From an uncultured bacterium (lineage in GTDB: Bacteria; Bacillota_I; Bacilli_A; RF39; UBA660): 15,321 nucleotides of DNA. Location of the stretch: the NCBI GenBank assembly GCA_900314225.1, contig OMUM01000039.1:1-15321 (forward strand). Reading direction: 5' to 3'. The notes below the pieces were generated by a model. It was not told the origin of the DNA. It made no database searches and saw only the letters and a list, made by a program, of their open reading frames with translations. The stretch's first letter is position 1. The number at the start of each line of letters is the position of its first letter. Positions 1 through 6,665 of this stretch are shown piece by piece. The translations under genes and the position numbers were made by a program.

Positions 1-26
1 AGGTTCGAGTCCTATATCGTCCACCA
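1..26 (+). tRNA. tRNA, 3' fragment (identity not determinable; cut by window edge)
   Basis: Only the T loop (TTCGAGT, 4-10), the 3' half of the T stem (11-15), the 3' acceptor strand ATCGTCC (16-22), discriminator A and an encoded CCA (24-26) are inside the window. The anticodon is missing, so the amino acid cannot be read. The matching 5' acceptor would be about GGACGAT, and position just before tRNA-Thr would suit Val, but that is only a guess. Confidence 0.85.
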
Positions 27-30
27 TTTT

Positions 31-106
<76 letters not shown>

Positions 107-113
107 TTTTTTT

Positions 114-198
114 GGAGAGGTAGCGAAGTGGCTAAACGCGACAGACTGTAAATCTGTTCTCATCGAGTTCGATGGTTCGAATCCATCTCTCTCCACCA
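114..198 (+). tRNA. tRNA-Tyr(GTA)
   Basis: A class II tRNA of 85 nt with a long variable arm. The acceptor GGAGAGG pairs with TCTCTCC, the anticodon stem is ACAGA/TCTGT, and the loop CTGTAAA gives anticodon GTA. The CCA is encoded. Confidence 0.97.
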
Positions 199-208
199 CT
201 TTTGAGTT

Positions 209-283
209 TGCCTCGTAGCCAAGTGGTAAGGCATCAGACTTTGACTCTGACATGCGTTAGTTCGAATCTAACCGAGGCAGCCA
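209..283 (+). tRNA. tRNA-Gln(TTG)
   Basis: The acceptor TGCCTCG pairs perfectly with CGAGGCA. The anticodon stem is TCAGA/TCTGA and the loop CTTTGAC gives anticodon TTG. The discriminator is G, followed by encoded CCA. Confidence 0.97.
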
Positions 284-294
284 TTTATATATAT

Positions 295-370
295 GATCCG
301 TTAGCTCAGTTGGTAGAGCATTTGACTTTTAATCAAAGGGTCATGAGTTCAAATCTCATACGGGTCACCA
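295..370 (+). tRNA. tRNA-Lys(TTT)
   Basis: The acceptor GATCCGT pairs with ACGGGTC (one G-U). The anticodon stem is TTTGA/TCAAA and the loop CTTTTAA gives anticodon TTT. The CCA is encoded. Confidence 0.97.
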
Positions 371-374
371 TGTT

Positions 375-463
375 GCCTGAGTGGCGGAATTGGTAGACGC
401 ACAGGACTTAAAATCCTGCGAGAATCAACCCTCGTGCCGGTTCAAGTCCGGCCTTAGGCACCA
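375..463 (+). tRNA. tRNA-Leu(TAA)
   Basis: A class II tRNA of 89 nt with a long variable arm. The acceptor GCCTGAG pairs with CTTAGGC, the anticodon stem is CAGGA/TCCTG, and the loop CTTAAAA gives anticodon TAA. The CCA is encoded. Confidence 0.97.
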
Positions 464-475
464 TTTTAAAATTAA

Positions 476-493
476 CCCATTGCTTGCAATGGG
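476..493 (+). repeat. Perfect hairpin in the tRNA-Leu/tRNA-Ser spacer
   Basis: CCCATTGC (476-483) and GCAATGGG (486-493) are perfect reverse complements separated by TT, so an RNA stem of about 7 pairs with a CTTG tetraloop is likely. No T run follows, so it is not a typical terminator. It may help processing of the multi-tRNA precursor; that role is inference. Confidence 0.6.
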
Positions 494-497
494 ATAC

Positions 498-590
498 GGA
501 GGAATACCCAAGTCTGGTTGAAGGGACCGGTCTTGAAAACCGGAAGGTCGTGCAAGCGGCGCTGGGGTTCAAATCCCTATTCCTCCGCCA
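498..590 (+). tRNA. tRNA-Ser(TGA)
   Basis: A class II tRNA of 93 nt with a long variable arm. The acceptor GGAGGAA pairs perfectly with TTCCTCC. The anticodon stem is CCGGT/ACCGG and the loop CTTGAAA gives anticodon TGA. The discriminator is G, with encoded CCA. Confidence 0.97.
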
Positions 591-597
591 TTTATAT

Positions 598-674
<77 letters not shown>

Positions 675-677
675 ATT

Positions 678-754
678 GGTTCCTTGGTGCAGCTGGTTAA
701 CACGTCTGCCTGTCACGCAGAAGATCGCGGGTTCGAGTCCCGTAGGAACCGCCA
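678..754 (+). tRNA. tRNA-Asp(GTC)
   Basis: The acceptor GGTTCCT pairs with AGGAACC. The anticodon stem is TCTGC/GCAGA and the loop CTGTCAC gives anticodon GTC. The discriminator is G, with encoded CCA. Confidence 0.97.
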
Positions 755-757
755 TTT

Positions 758-833
758 GGCTTCATAGCTCAGTCGGTAGAGCAAGGGACTGAAAATCCCT
801 GTGTCGCTGGTTCGATTCCCGCTGGAGCCACCA
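758..833 (+). tRNA. tRNA-Phe(GAA)
   Basis: The acceptor GGCTTCA pairs with TGGAGCC. The anticodon stem is AGGGA/TCCCT and the loop CTGAAAA gives anticodon GAA. The T stem GCTGG/CCCGC has a central U51-C63 mismatch. The CCA is encoded. Confidence 0.96.
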
Positions 834-853
834 TTTATTTAATTTATAACTTG

Positions 854-865
854 ATAGTTAACTAT
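854..865. repeat. 12-bp perfect palindrome in the tRNA-Phe/tRNA-Arg spacer
   Basis: ATAGTTAACTAT is its own reverse complement and lies in the longest spacer of the tRNA array (834-872, AT-rich). I see no convincing promoter hexamers or T run around it, so its role is unknown. In a sequence this AT-rich it may be chance. Confidence 0.4.
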
Positions 866-872
866 TTCTTTT

Positions 873-949
873 GCGCTCGTAGCTCAGCTGGATAGAGTGT
901 TTGGCTACGAACCAAAAGGTCAGGGGTTCGAATCCCTTCGGGCGCACCA
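873..949 (+). tRNA. tRNA-Arg(ACG)
   Basis: The acceptor GCGCTCG pairs with CGGGCGC. The anticodon stem is TTTGG/CCAAA and the loop CTACGAA gives anticodon ACG, normally deaminated to ICG to read CGU/CGC/CGA. The CCA is encoded. Confidence 0.97.
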
Positions 950-953
950 TTTT

Positions 954-1030
954 CGGGAAATGGCTCAACTTGGTAGAGCACTTGGTTTGGGACCAAGGGG
1001 TTGCAGGTTCAAATCCTGTTTTCCCGACCA
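954..1030 (+). tRNA. tRNA-Pro(TGG)
   Basis: The acceptor CGGGAAA pairs perfectly with TTTCCCG. The anticodon stem is CTTGG/CCAAG and the loop TTTGGGA gives anticodon TGG. The CCA is encoded. It is the last gene of the tRNA operon; a terminator follows 10 bp later. Confidence 0.97.
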
Positions 1031-1040
1031 TTAGTTATTT

Positions 1041-1070
1041 AACCTTGACTTTTCAAGGTTTTTATTTTTT
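1041..1070 (+). terminator. Rho-independent terminator of the tRNA operon
   Basis: A perfect 8-bp stem, AACCTTGA (1041-1048) and TCAAGGTT (1053-1060), with loop CTTT, is followed by a T-rich tract to 1070. It sits directly after the last tRNA and reads on the plus strand. Confidence 0.9.
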
Positions 1071-1088
1071 ATATTTTTGCTTAAATTA

Positions 1089-1117
1089 AAAAAGCTGCTA
1101 ACTAGTAGCAGCTTTTT
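1089..1117 (-). terminator. Terminator of the transglutaminase-like gene, overlapping its last codons
   Basis: On the minus strand a 12-bp stem (AAAAAGCTGCTA / TAGCAGCTTTTT, loop CTAGT) ends in a T run. The stop codon TAG (1098-1100) is part of the descending stem, so the last codons and the terminator share sequence. The symmetric A and T tracts could also allow it to stop plus-strand transcription leaving the tRNA operon. Confidence 0.85.
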
Positions 1118-2360
1118 CATTTGACTGATTTTTAATATTTTCATTAACGTTTCCATCTATATTTTCGTTATTATTTAAAACGTTATTTTCATTATTTTCA
1201 TTAACGTTTCCATCTATATTTTCGTTATTATTTAAAATGTTATTTTCAGTACTTTCATTATTTTTGTTTTTAATATTATTTTCTTTATCTAAATTATTAT
1301 AATTTTTACTATTATTATCATCTTCATCATCATTATTTATGATAACCTGAGTACTTTTCTTTTTTGTATGATTTTTGATATATTCTTTATCATAATTATT
1401 TGTACTATTATTAATATAAGGCTTTTTGTATTTATAAGTTGTTGCATTGCAACTTGGTAAATTAATTGATTTTTCAGATCTTTCATGTGTCTTACTAAAT
1501 TCGTAATCTGTTTTATTAAAATAATTATAAGTAATAATTTTACCATCATCCCATGTTAAATCTATATTATAATATCCATTTCCTAATTTAACGATATTCC
1601 AAGCATGACTTTCTCCTTGAGATTTTCCTGTTACATAGTAGGTAGTTATATTGAGTTTATTCATTATGTATTGAAAAGCTCTTGAGTAACCTGCACAAAC
1701 TGTTTTCCCATTAACTAGTGCACTGTATGCACTTTGATTTAATTTATTATTTATATCATAAATATTTTTTTCTAATATATAGTCGTGAACAAATTTTTCT
1801 TTATCATAATTATTATTATAATTATTCGCTTCATTAATTATTTTATTTGTTGCTTGATTAAATAAATATTTAGAACTTTCAATATCATCAGCTGTACTAT
1901 TATAATTGAGTGTTACTTGAGCAATTTTTCCACTTATTAAATATTTATAAGAGTAACTTGTATCTATCCAGAATAACTCTGGGCTATCATTATATACAGC
2001 AATTATGGTTTCTTCAAGTTCATTTTTAGTTATATTTTGCTTTGGTACAAATGTCTTTTTTAAATTATCAGCATTAGCATATATCTGTTTATATAAGTCT
2101 TTTTCATTTTCATCTAGCATACTATAATATGGTGATGTTTCAATATTTACTGAGTATGTTGAATAATCTATATTAGAATCTTTTAATGAATTTAAATCTT
2201 TATCACTAATTAATTTACCACTTGAAATAAAATCTTTTAAATCATTGGTATATTTATTTGCCATATTTATTATTTTATTAGTAATAGTTGAATTATTATT
2301 GAGGTATATTCCAGCAATTATTAATATAATTATAAATAATGTTCTTATAATTTTTTTCAT
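1098..2360 (-). CDS. Membrane-anchored transglutaminase-like protein with Asn-rich repeat tail
   Basis: The protein has 420 residues. Residues 4-20 form a hydrophobic N-terminal segment (signal anchor or signal peptide), so the rest is probably outside the membrane. The core carries the transglutaminase-like Cys-His-Asp triad: VCAGYS (Cys222), ESHAWN (His252) and NIDLTWDD (Asp267). Bacterial secreted members of this papain-like fold often act on cell-wall or surface proteins; the substrate here is unknown and could be proteolytic rather than cross-linking. From about residue 335 the chain becomes a low-complexity Asn/Glu/Asp tail containing two tandem 19-residue repeats. The start is the ATG at 2360, because GGGAGGG lies at 2364-2370 just before it; a TTG 15 bases upstream would place that site inside the gene. 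The gene is divergent from the M23 peptidase gene. TATAAT-like hexamers occur at 2382-2394, but no clean -35 box is visible. Confidence 0.88.
   Translation of the reverse strand: MKKIIRTLFIIILIIAGIYLNNNSTITNKIINMANKYTNDLKDFISSGKLISDKDLNSLKDSNIDYSTYSVNIETSPYYSMLDENEKDLYKQIYANADNLKKTFVPKQNITKNELEETIIAVYNDSPELFWIDTSYSYKYLISGKIAQVTLNYNSTADDIESSKYLFNQATNKIINEANNYNNNYDKEKFVHDYILEKNIYDINNKLNQSAYSALVNGKTVCAGYSRAFQYIMNKLNITTYYVTGKSQGESHAWNIVKLGNGYYNIDLTWDDGKIITYNYFNKTDYEFSKTHERSEKSINLPSCNATTYKYKKPYINNSTNNYDKEYIKNHTKKKSTQVIINNDDEDDNNSKNYNNLDKENNIKNKNNESTENNILNNNENIDGNVNENNENNVLNNNENIDGNVNENIKNQSNEKAATS
1137..1250. repeat. Two tandem 57-bp repeats encoding the Asn-rich tail
   Basis: Two copies with a period of 57 bp (for example TCATTAACG begins at 1141 and again at 1198) match over about 55 bp with one clear substitution (C1181 against T1238). 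Each encodes a 19-residue unit containing LNNNENIDGNVNEN in the tail of the transglutaminase-like protein. Near identity at the DNA level implies a recent duplication, probably by slippage. Confidence 0.9.
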
Positions 2361-2464
2361 AGACCCTCCCAACAAATATATATTATATATTATAATTAGT
2401 GATTTTAGTAAAAAAATGTGATATTTAATAAAATTTATTTATATTATTTCTTTTTTATATAAAT

Positions 2465-2493
2465 TTGACAAATATTATTATTTTTAGTATAAT
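2465..2493 (+). promoter_or_regulatory. Perfect sigma-A type promoter of the M23 peptidase gene
   Basis: TTGACA (2465-2470), a 17-bp spacer and TATAAT (2488-2493) match the housekeeping consensus exactly. Transcription should start near 2500, about 19 bases before the ATG. This rules out any start codon inside the promoter. Confidence 0.93.
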
Positions 2494-2518
2494 AAGCACG
2501 TTTATTGGGGTGTTGGAA

Positions 2519-3322
2519 ATGAATACTAATTTTTTTATAATAAAAAGTAAATGTATAATTCTTTTATCAATAGCTTTATTTCTAATTTCAATAGGTTTAC
2601 AAACAAAAGACTTATTTATTAATGATTCTGATTATAAAATAGAGTATGAGTATGTAAATATTAAAGATATGGCTCAAGCATCTATAAAAACAAAAGAAAA
2701 TAAAACTAGTATTTTAAATGATTTATTTACAGGAAATACTACTAGTGGAAAAATAACTGAGGTTTCATTTCCAACTACTGGTTCAGCTGAAGAAGTTAGT
2801 TTACCGGCTATTAGTAATACCGAGGCTACATCAACTGTACAACGACAAATTTGGCGTTTACCTACTGAGGTAGGTTTTGTTACACAATATCCTCATTATG
2901 GTCATCCTGCTTATGATATTTCAAGTTCTAGAACTTATAGTGAGAATATTTTTCCGGTTGCGAATGGAGTAATTTCTGGAATTTATACTGACCCGGCTGG
3001 GGCTAGAGTTGTGACAATTTTACATAATATAAATGGTGTTAAATATACTTCACAATATGCTCATTTATCAGTATATGCTAGTGGCTTATATGTTGGCAAA
3101 GAGGTAACAGTTAATGATAGTATTGGTCTTATGGGGTCTACTGGTAATTCAACTGGACCACATTTACATATTGCTGTTGCTGATTGTGCTTTATTTGATA
3201 AAAATGATGCTAATTGTAGTAATTTAAATGGATGGTTTAGATATTTAAATATTAGATTAAGTCAAAATTATTATGGATTAGGAGTACATGTATATGTGCC
3301 AGGAAGTTGGAATTCTAGATAA
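2519..3322 (+). CDS. M23 family (LytM-type) metallopeptidase, membrane-anchored
   Basis: The protein has 267 residues. Residues 12-27 are a single hydrophobic helix, followed by a Ser/Thr-rich linker to about 110 and the peptidase domain at about 112-225. The zinc and catalytic residues of the M23 (lysostaphin/LytM) family are present: His129 and Asp133 in HPAYD, His182 in AHLS, and His215/His217 in PHLH. Active family members cut peptide cross-bridges in peptidoglycan, or regulate other hydrolases when degenerate; this copy looks intact. Cys223 and Cys233 could form a disulfide after export. The start is the ATG at 2519, preceded by GGGGTG (2507-2512) and downstream of a consensus promoter; an in-frame TTG at 2465 is the -35 box itself. 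A small membrane protein gene follows 11 bases later and is probably co-transcribed, and the transglutaminase-like gene is divergent. All three suggest cell-surface work. Confidence 0.92.
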   Translation: MNTNFFIIKSKCIILLSIALFLISIGLQTKDLFINDSDYKIEYEYVNIKDMAQASIKTKENKTSILNDLFTGNTTSGKITEVSFPTTGSAEEVSLPAISNTEATSTVQRQIWRLPTEVGFVTQYPHYGHPAYDISSSRTYSENIFPVANGVISGIYTDPAGARVVTILHNINGVKYTSQYAHLSVYASGLYVGKEVTVNDSIGLMGSTGNSTGPHLHIAVADCALFDKNDANCSNLNGWFRYLNIRLSQNYYGLGVHVYVPGSWNSR

Positions 3323-3333
3323 AAGGAGATTAT

Positions 3334-3876
3334 ATGGATTTAAATAAAGCTAATAATGAAATTAAAAGTTATATAAATGAAGTATCATTTATTGGAGAAA
3401 AATATCGTACAAAATTAATAAAACTAATAAATAAAAATTTTTATGTTAATTTACCAATAGAAAATTATCTTTATTTAAATATATCTTTAAAAGAAAATGG
3501 TAATGTTTCTATGAAAGATGTTATTTATGAAACTCAGATACCTATAAAAGACGATAATGATTTAGAAAAAAGATATAATAATTTTAAATTAGATATAGAA
3601 AAAATACTTAATAAAAAAGAATATAGTTTTGAGACTAAGAATAGAAGTAATAATATAAAAAATATTTTGATAGCTTTATTTTTAACAATAATTATTATAA
3701 TTGTTTTAATCTATGCAATAAGAGAATTTATAAGTGGTAATGTTTTTGGTGTAATATGGTTTTTAATTATACTAATAAGTTATAATGTTATACCTAGAAT
3801 TAGAAATAATTTACAAGAAAGATATAGAAGAGCTTTTAGATATTTAAAAAAATTATTAAAAAATTTGAAAAAGTAG
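3334..3876 (+). CDS. Hypothetical protein with two C-terminal membrane helices
   Basis: I do not recognise a family for this 180-residue protein. Residues 1-105 are soluble and rich in Lys, Asn, Asp and Glu, with hydrophobic strands such as YLYLNISLK and predicted helices. Two hydrophobic stretches follow at about 109-129 and 136-153, then a basic amphipathic tail (about 154-180) rich in Arg and Lys. By the positive-inside rule both ends should be cytoplasmic. A good ribosome binding site (AAAAGGAG, 3321-3328) precedes the ATG. It lies 11 bases after the M23 peptidase gene and shares its promoter, so it may be a partner of that enzyme; this is inference from position only. The -35 box of the next operon is inside its last codons. 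Confidence 0.8.
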   Translation: MDLNKANNEIKSYINEVSFIGEKYRTKLIKLINKNFYVNLPIENYLYLNISLKENGNVSMKDVIYETQIPIKDDNDLEKRYNNFKLDIEKILNKKEYSFETKNRSNNIKNILIALFLTIIIIIVLIYAIREFISGNVFGVIWFLIILISYNVIPRIRNNLQERYRRAFRYLKKLLKNLKK

Positions 3877-3893
3877 AAAAAAGGTGTTATATT
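3865..3893 (+). promoter_or_regulatory. Promoter of the T-box/thrS operon
   Basis: TTGAAA (3865-3870), 17 bp and TATATT (3888-3893) form a good sigma-A promoter. The -35 box lies inside the end of the preceding coding region (stop TAG at 3874-3876). The start site would be near 3900, just before stem I of the T-box. Confidence 0.75.
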
Positions 3894-3898
3894 AACAA

Positions 3899-4099
3899 AT
3901 AGAAATACATTGACAGAAGACATGATAAGTAAGTTTTGCTTTTAAGAGAGGTCATGGATGGTGTAAATGACTAAGCAGTTTATTTGTTACTACTTCTAGA
4001 GTAGAATTATGAAAAGTAATTCCGGCTATGGCCGTTATGTAATTAAGTAAAATAAAGGATGGTACCGTGTTTTAACACTCCTGTACTATCCTTTTTATT
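3899..4099 (+). promoter_or_regulatory. T-box leader (threonine, ACU specifier)
   Basis: The hallmark T-box sequence TGGTACCG is at 4060-4067. Stem I is recognisable: an AGAAG near 3915 pairs with CTTCT near 3995, an AGAGAGG internal bulge lies near 3945, and TCAT/ATGA pair around the distal loop. In the specifier loop ACT (Thr) is followed by A immediately before CTTCT, which is the normal position of the codon. A GGCTATGGCC hairpin lies between stem I and the antiterminator. The leader should let transcription continue when uncharged tRNA-Thr binds, and stop when threonyl-tRNA is plentiful. The regulated genes are the MBL-fold hydrolase and thrS. The specifier was read by eye from pairing, not by a covariance model. 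Confidence 0.92.
4057..4096 (+). terminator. T-box-regulated intrinsic terminator
   Basis: GGATGGTAC (4057-4065) pairs with GTACTATCC (4083-4091), with one G-U and an inner GTGT/ACAC extension, and is followed by TTTTT. The 5' arm contains the T-box, so antiterminator and terminator are mutually exclusive, as in other T-box leaders. Confidence 0.9.
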
Positions 4100-4118
4100 T
4101 TGTAAAGGAGGAGAATAT

Positions 4119-4721
4119 ATGAAAATAGAAGTTATACATCATGCTTCAATTAAATTGTCTGGAGATAAAGTAATTTATTTTGATCCATATTTAATTAAAG
4201 ATCAAGTTCATGATTCTGATTATATTTTTATAACTCATGATCATTATGATCACTATGATCCGGATTCAATTAAAAATATAAGCAAAGAAACTACAAAATT
4301 AATTGTACCTGAATGTTTAAAGGATATTAAATCGGATTTAGTAGTTAGTCCCAATCAAAAATATAAAATAGATGATATTTCATTTGAAACTGTTAGTTCA
4401 TATAATATAGATAAAAATTTTCATCAAAAAGAAAAAAATTATATAGGATATAATATATTGTTAAATGGAGTTTACTATTATATTATGGGAGATTCTGATC
4501 GAACCCCAGAATCTCTCAAGGTAAAAACAGATATTTGTTTTGTTCCAATAGGTGGTACTTATACAATGAATGTCACTGAAGCAGTAGATTTTATTAATGA
4601 GTTAAAACCTGAGATTGCTATTCCAGTACATTATGGAATGATAACAGGAAGCCTTGATTTAGCAGAAGAGTTTAAAAATAATGTTAATAAGGAAATTGAT
4701 GTTGAAATAAAAATAAAATAA
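4119..4721 (+). CDS. MBL-fold (metallo-beta-lactamase superfamily) metal-dependent hydrolase
   Basis: The protein has 200 residues and no signal peptide, so it should be cytoplasmic. The superfamily metal motif is present as THDHYDH (His40, His42, Asp44, His45), with further ligand candidates His102, Asp125 in GDSD and His171 in PVHYG. The compact size and the late PVHYG motif recall the UPF0173/YtkL-like group of small MBL hydrolases. The true substrate is unknown. The start is the ATG at 4119, with AAAGGAGGAG just upstream. An in-frame ATG at 4059 lies inside the terminator stem of the T-box leader and would not be used. The gene is the first one under threonine T-box control and is followed 16 bases later by thrS, so its product may be linked to threonine or tRNA-Thr metabolism; this link is inference. 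Confidence 0.88.
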   Translation: MKIEVIHHASIKLSGDKVIYFDPYLIKDQVHDSDYIFITHDHYDHYDPDSIKNISKETTKLIVPECLKDIKSDLVVSPNQKYKIDDISFETVSSYNIDKNFHQKEKNYIGYNILLNGVYYYIMGDSDRTPESLKVKTDICFVPIGGTYTMNVTEAVDFINELKPEIAIPVHYGMITGSLDLAEEFKNNVNKEIDVEIKIK

Positions 4722-4737
4722 TATTTAGGAGGAATAT

Positions 4738-6510
4738 ATGATAAATTTTAAAGAAGATAAAGATTTAATGCCACTTAATCATAGTTGTGCACATGTTATG
4801 GCTCAAGCTGTAAAACATTTATATCCAGGAGCAAAGTTTTGGGTAGGTCCAGTAGTAGAAGAAGGATTTTACTATGATATGGATTTAGGTGATAAAGTAA
4901 TTACTGAAGAAGATATTGAAAAAATTTCCAAGGAAATGAAAAAAATAATTAAAGATGGGAAAAAGATAGTAAGACATGAAGTTAGTAGAGAAGAAGCTTT
5001 AAAAGAGTTTAGTGATGATGAATATAAAATTGATTTAATTAATAGAATGCCGGAAGATGAAGTTATAACTACTTATTCTCAAGGAGATTATACTGATCTT
5101 TGTCGAGGTCCACATGTAGATAGTGTTAAAGAGTGCAAGTATTTTAAATTAATTAAATTTAGTGGAGCTTATTGGAAAGGTGACGCCAATAATAAAATGC
5201 TTCAAAGAATTTATGGGGTATGTTTTAGATCTCAAGAAGATTTAGATAAGTATTTAGAAGAATTAGAAGAGGCAAAGATGAGAGATCATCGTAAGCTTGG
5301 TAAAGATCTTGGCATATTTATGTTAAGTGATTTAGTAGGAAGGGGATTACCATTATGGTTACCAAATGGATATACATTATGGAGAATACTTCAAAATTAT
5401 ATTACTGATAAAGAGGTAAAACATGGTTACTTACATGTACATACACCGGATTTGGGAAGTGTTGAGTTGTATAAAACATCAGGACATTGGGATCATTATA
5501 AAGATGATATGTTCCCAGCAATGGAATTAGATGAAGAAGCATATGTTCTAAGACCAATGAATTGTCCACATCATATGGTAATTTATGGAAATAGACTTCA
5601 TTCTTATCGTGATTTACCAATAAGAATTGCAGAAATTGCGAATGATTTTAGATATGAAGCAGCAGGAGCTGTTAAAGGAATTGAGCGAGCAAGAAGTTTT
5701 ACACAAAACGATTCACATATTTTTTGTACTCCAGAGCAAATAGAAGATGAGTTTAAAGAAGTTATTAATCTAATTCTAGAAGTATATAAAGATTTTGGAA
5801 TAAATGTTGAAGAATGTGACTTTAGATTATCTTTAAGAGATAAAAATTCTAAGACTAATAAATATTTTGATGATGATGAAATGTGGGATAAGGCTGAAAA
5901 TGCTTTGAGAAATGTATTGAATGATATCAAAATTAATTATTTTGAAGCAAAAGATGAAGCAGCTTTCTATGGACCTAAATTAGATGTTTTGATTCATCCA
6001 GCAGTAGGTAATCCTGTTGCTTTATCAACTATTCAATTAGATTTTTTATTACCAAAGAGATTTAATTTAACATATGTTGCTGAAGATGGAGAAAAGAAAA
6101 CACCTGTCGTAATTCATAGAGCAATACTTGGTTCACTTGATAGGTTTATTGCATTCTTATTAGAAGAAACTAAAGGAATACTTCCAACTTGGCTTGCTCC
6201 ACATCAAGTTAGTATAATTCCAGTAAGTAGTGAATATCAAAGTGATTATGCTAAAGAAGTAGAAGAATTATTAAAAAATAATGATATTAGAACAATACTT
6301 GATAATAGAGATGAAAAATTAGGTTATCGTTTAAGAGAAGCTCAAACTAGTAAAATTCCTTATACGTTAATATTAGGAGATAAAGAAAAAGAAAATAAAG
6401 AAATTAGTTATAGATTATATGGAGAAAAGGATACAACAACAGTTTCACAAGAAGAATTTATTAAAATTATTAAAGAAGATATTGCATCTAAAAAGAGAAA
6501 AGATAAATAA
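4738..6510 (+). CDS. thrS: Threonyl-tRNA synthetase, lacking the N-terminal TGS domain
   Basis: The 590-residue enzyme joins threonine to tRNA-Thr. The editing domain comes first (about 1-200), with its site formed by His15, His19, Cys122 and His126 (NHSCAH, DLCRGPH). It hydrolyses mischarged Ser-tRNA-Thr. The class II catalytic core follows, with Cys276 (MNCPHH), His327 (NDSHIF) and His460 (IHRAILGS) as the zinc site that selects threonine, and motif 2 around FRYEAAGA. The C-terminal anticodon-binding domain covers about 490-590 (DNRDEKLGYRLREAQ). Typical bacterial ThrRS is about 640 residues with an N-terminal TGS domain of about 60; here the protein begins almost directly at the editing domain. 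The ATG follows an ideal AGGAGG (4727-4732), so the short form is real and not a mis-called start. Expression is under the upstream T-box. Confidence 0.98.
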   Translation: MINFKEDKDLMPLNHSCAHVMAQAVKHLYPGAKFWVGPVVEEGFYYDMDLGDKVITEEDIEKISKEMKKIIKDGKKIVRHEVSREEALKEFSDDEYKIDLINRMPEDEVITTYSQGDYTDLCRGPHVDSVKECKYFKLIKFSGAYWKGDANNKMLQRIYGVCFRSQEDLDKYLEELEEAKMRDHRKLGKDLGIFMLSDLVGRGLPLWLPNGYTLWRILQNYITDKEVKHGYLHVHTPDLGSVELYKTSGHWDHYKDDMFPAMELDEEAYVLRPMNCPHHMVIYGNRLHSYRDLPIRIAEIANDFRYEAAGAVKGIERARSFTQNDSHIFCTPEQIEDEFKEVINLILEVYKDFGINVEECDFRLSLRDKNSKTNKYFDDDEMWDKAENALRNVLNDIKINYFEAKDEAAFYGPKLDVLIHPAVGNPVALSTIQLDFLLPKRFNLTYVAEDGEKKTPVVIHRAILGSLDRFIAFLLEETKGILPTWLAPHQVSIIPVSSEYQSDYAKEVEELLKNNDIRTILDNRDEKLGYRLREAQTSKIPYTLILGDKEKENKEISYRLYGEKDTTTVSQEEFIKIIKEDIASKKRKDK

Positions 6511-6540
6511 AATTAGAAGAATTATTACAAGTTATATGTT

Positions 6541-6568
6541 AAGCACTCAATTTGAGTGCTTTTATAGT
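6541..6568 (+). terminator. Terminator of the thrS operon
   Basis: AAGCACTC pairs with GAGTGCTT around an AATTT loop, followed by a T-rich tail. It separates thrS from the dnaG promoter. Confidence 0.9.
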
Positions 6569-6607
6569 TTAATTAAATAAATTTTTTATATATATGTTAT
6601 AAAAGCA

Positions 6608-6636
6608 TAGAAAAAATAAGAAAAAAGTAGTATAAT
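6608..6636 (+). promoter_or_regulatory. Probable promoter of dnaG-rpoD-trmK
   Basis: TATAAT (6631-6636) is perfect, with TAGAAA (6608-6613) 17 bp upstream as a modest -35. Transcription would start near 6643, which excludes the in-frame ATG at 6642 as the start of dnaG. Confidence 0.65.
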
Positions 6637-6665
6637 TAAGAATGTTTATGAGGGTGGTGATATCT

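Noticed and set aside
1137..1250. Tandem 57-bp repeats as a CRISPR-like array
   Set aside because: There are no spacers; the copies are directly adjacent, in frame, and encode a protein repeat.
2465..2518. TTG start for the M23 peptidase 54 bases upstream
   Set aside because: The TTG is the first three bases of a perfect -35 box, upstream of the transcription start; the ATG at 2519 has a suitable ribosome binding site.
3910..3915. TTGACA as a second promoter before thrS
   Set aside because: No -10 hexamer stands 16-18 bp downstream; the bases belong to the start of T-box stem I.
4059..4118. Upstream ATG for the MBL-fold protein
   Set aside because: It lies inside the T-box/terminator stem, and the ATG at 4119 follows AAAGGAGGAG.
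5402..5930. Minus-strand reading frames inside thrS, and similar ones inside dnaG and the GHL10 gene
   Set aside because: They are shadows of strongly conserved plus-strand genes, with no ribosome binding sites or recognisable domains.
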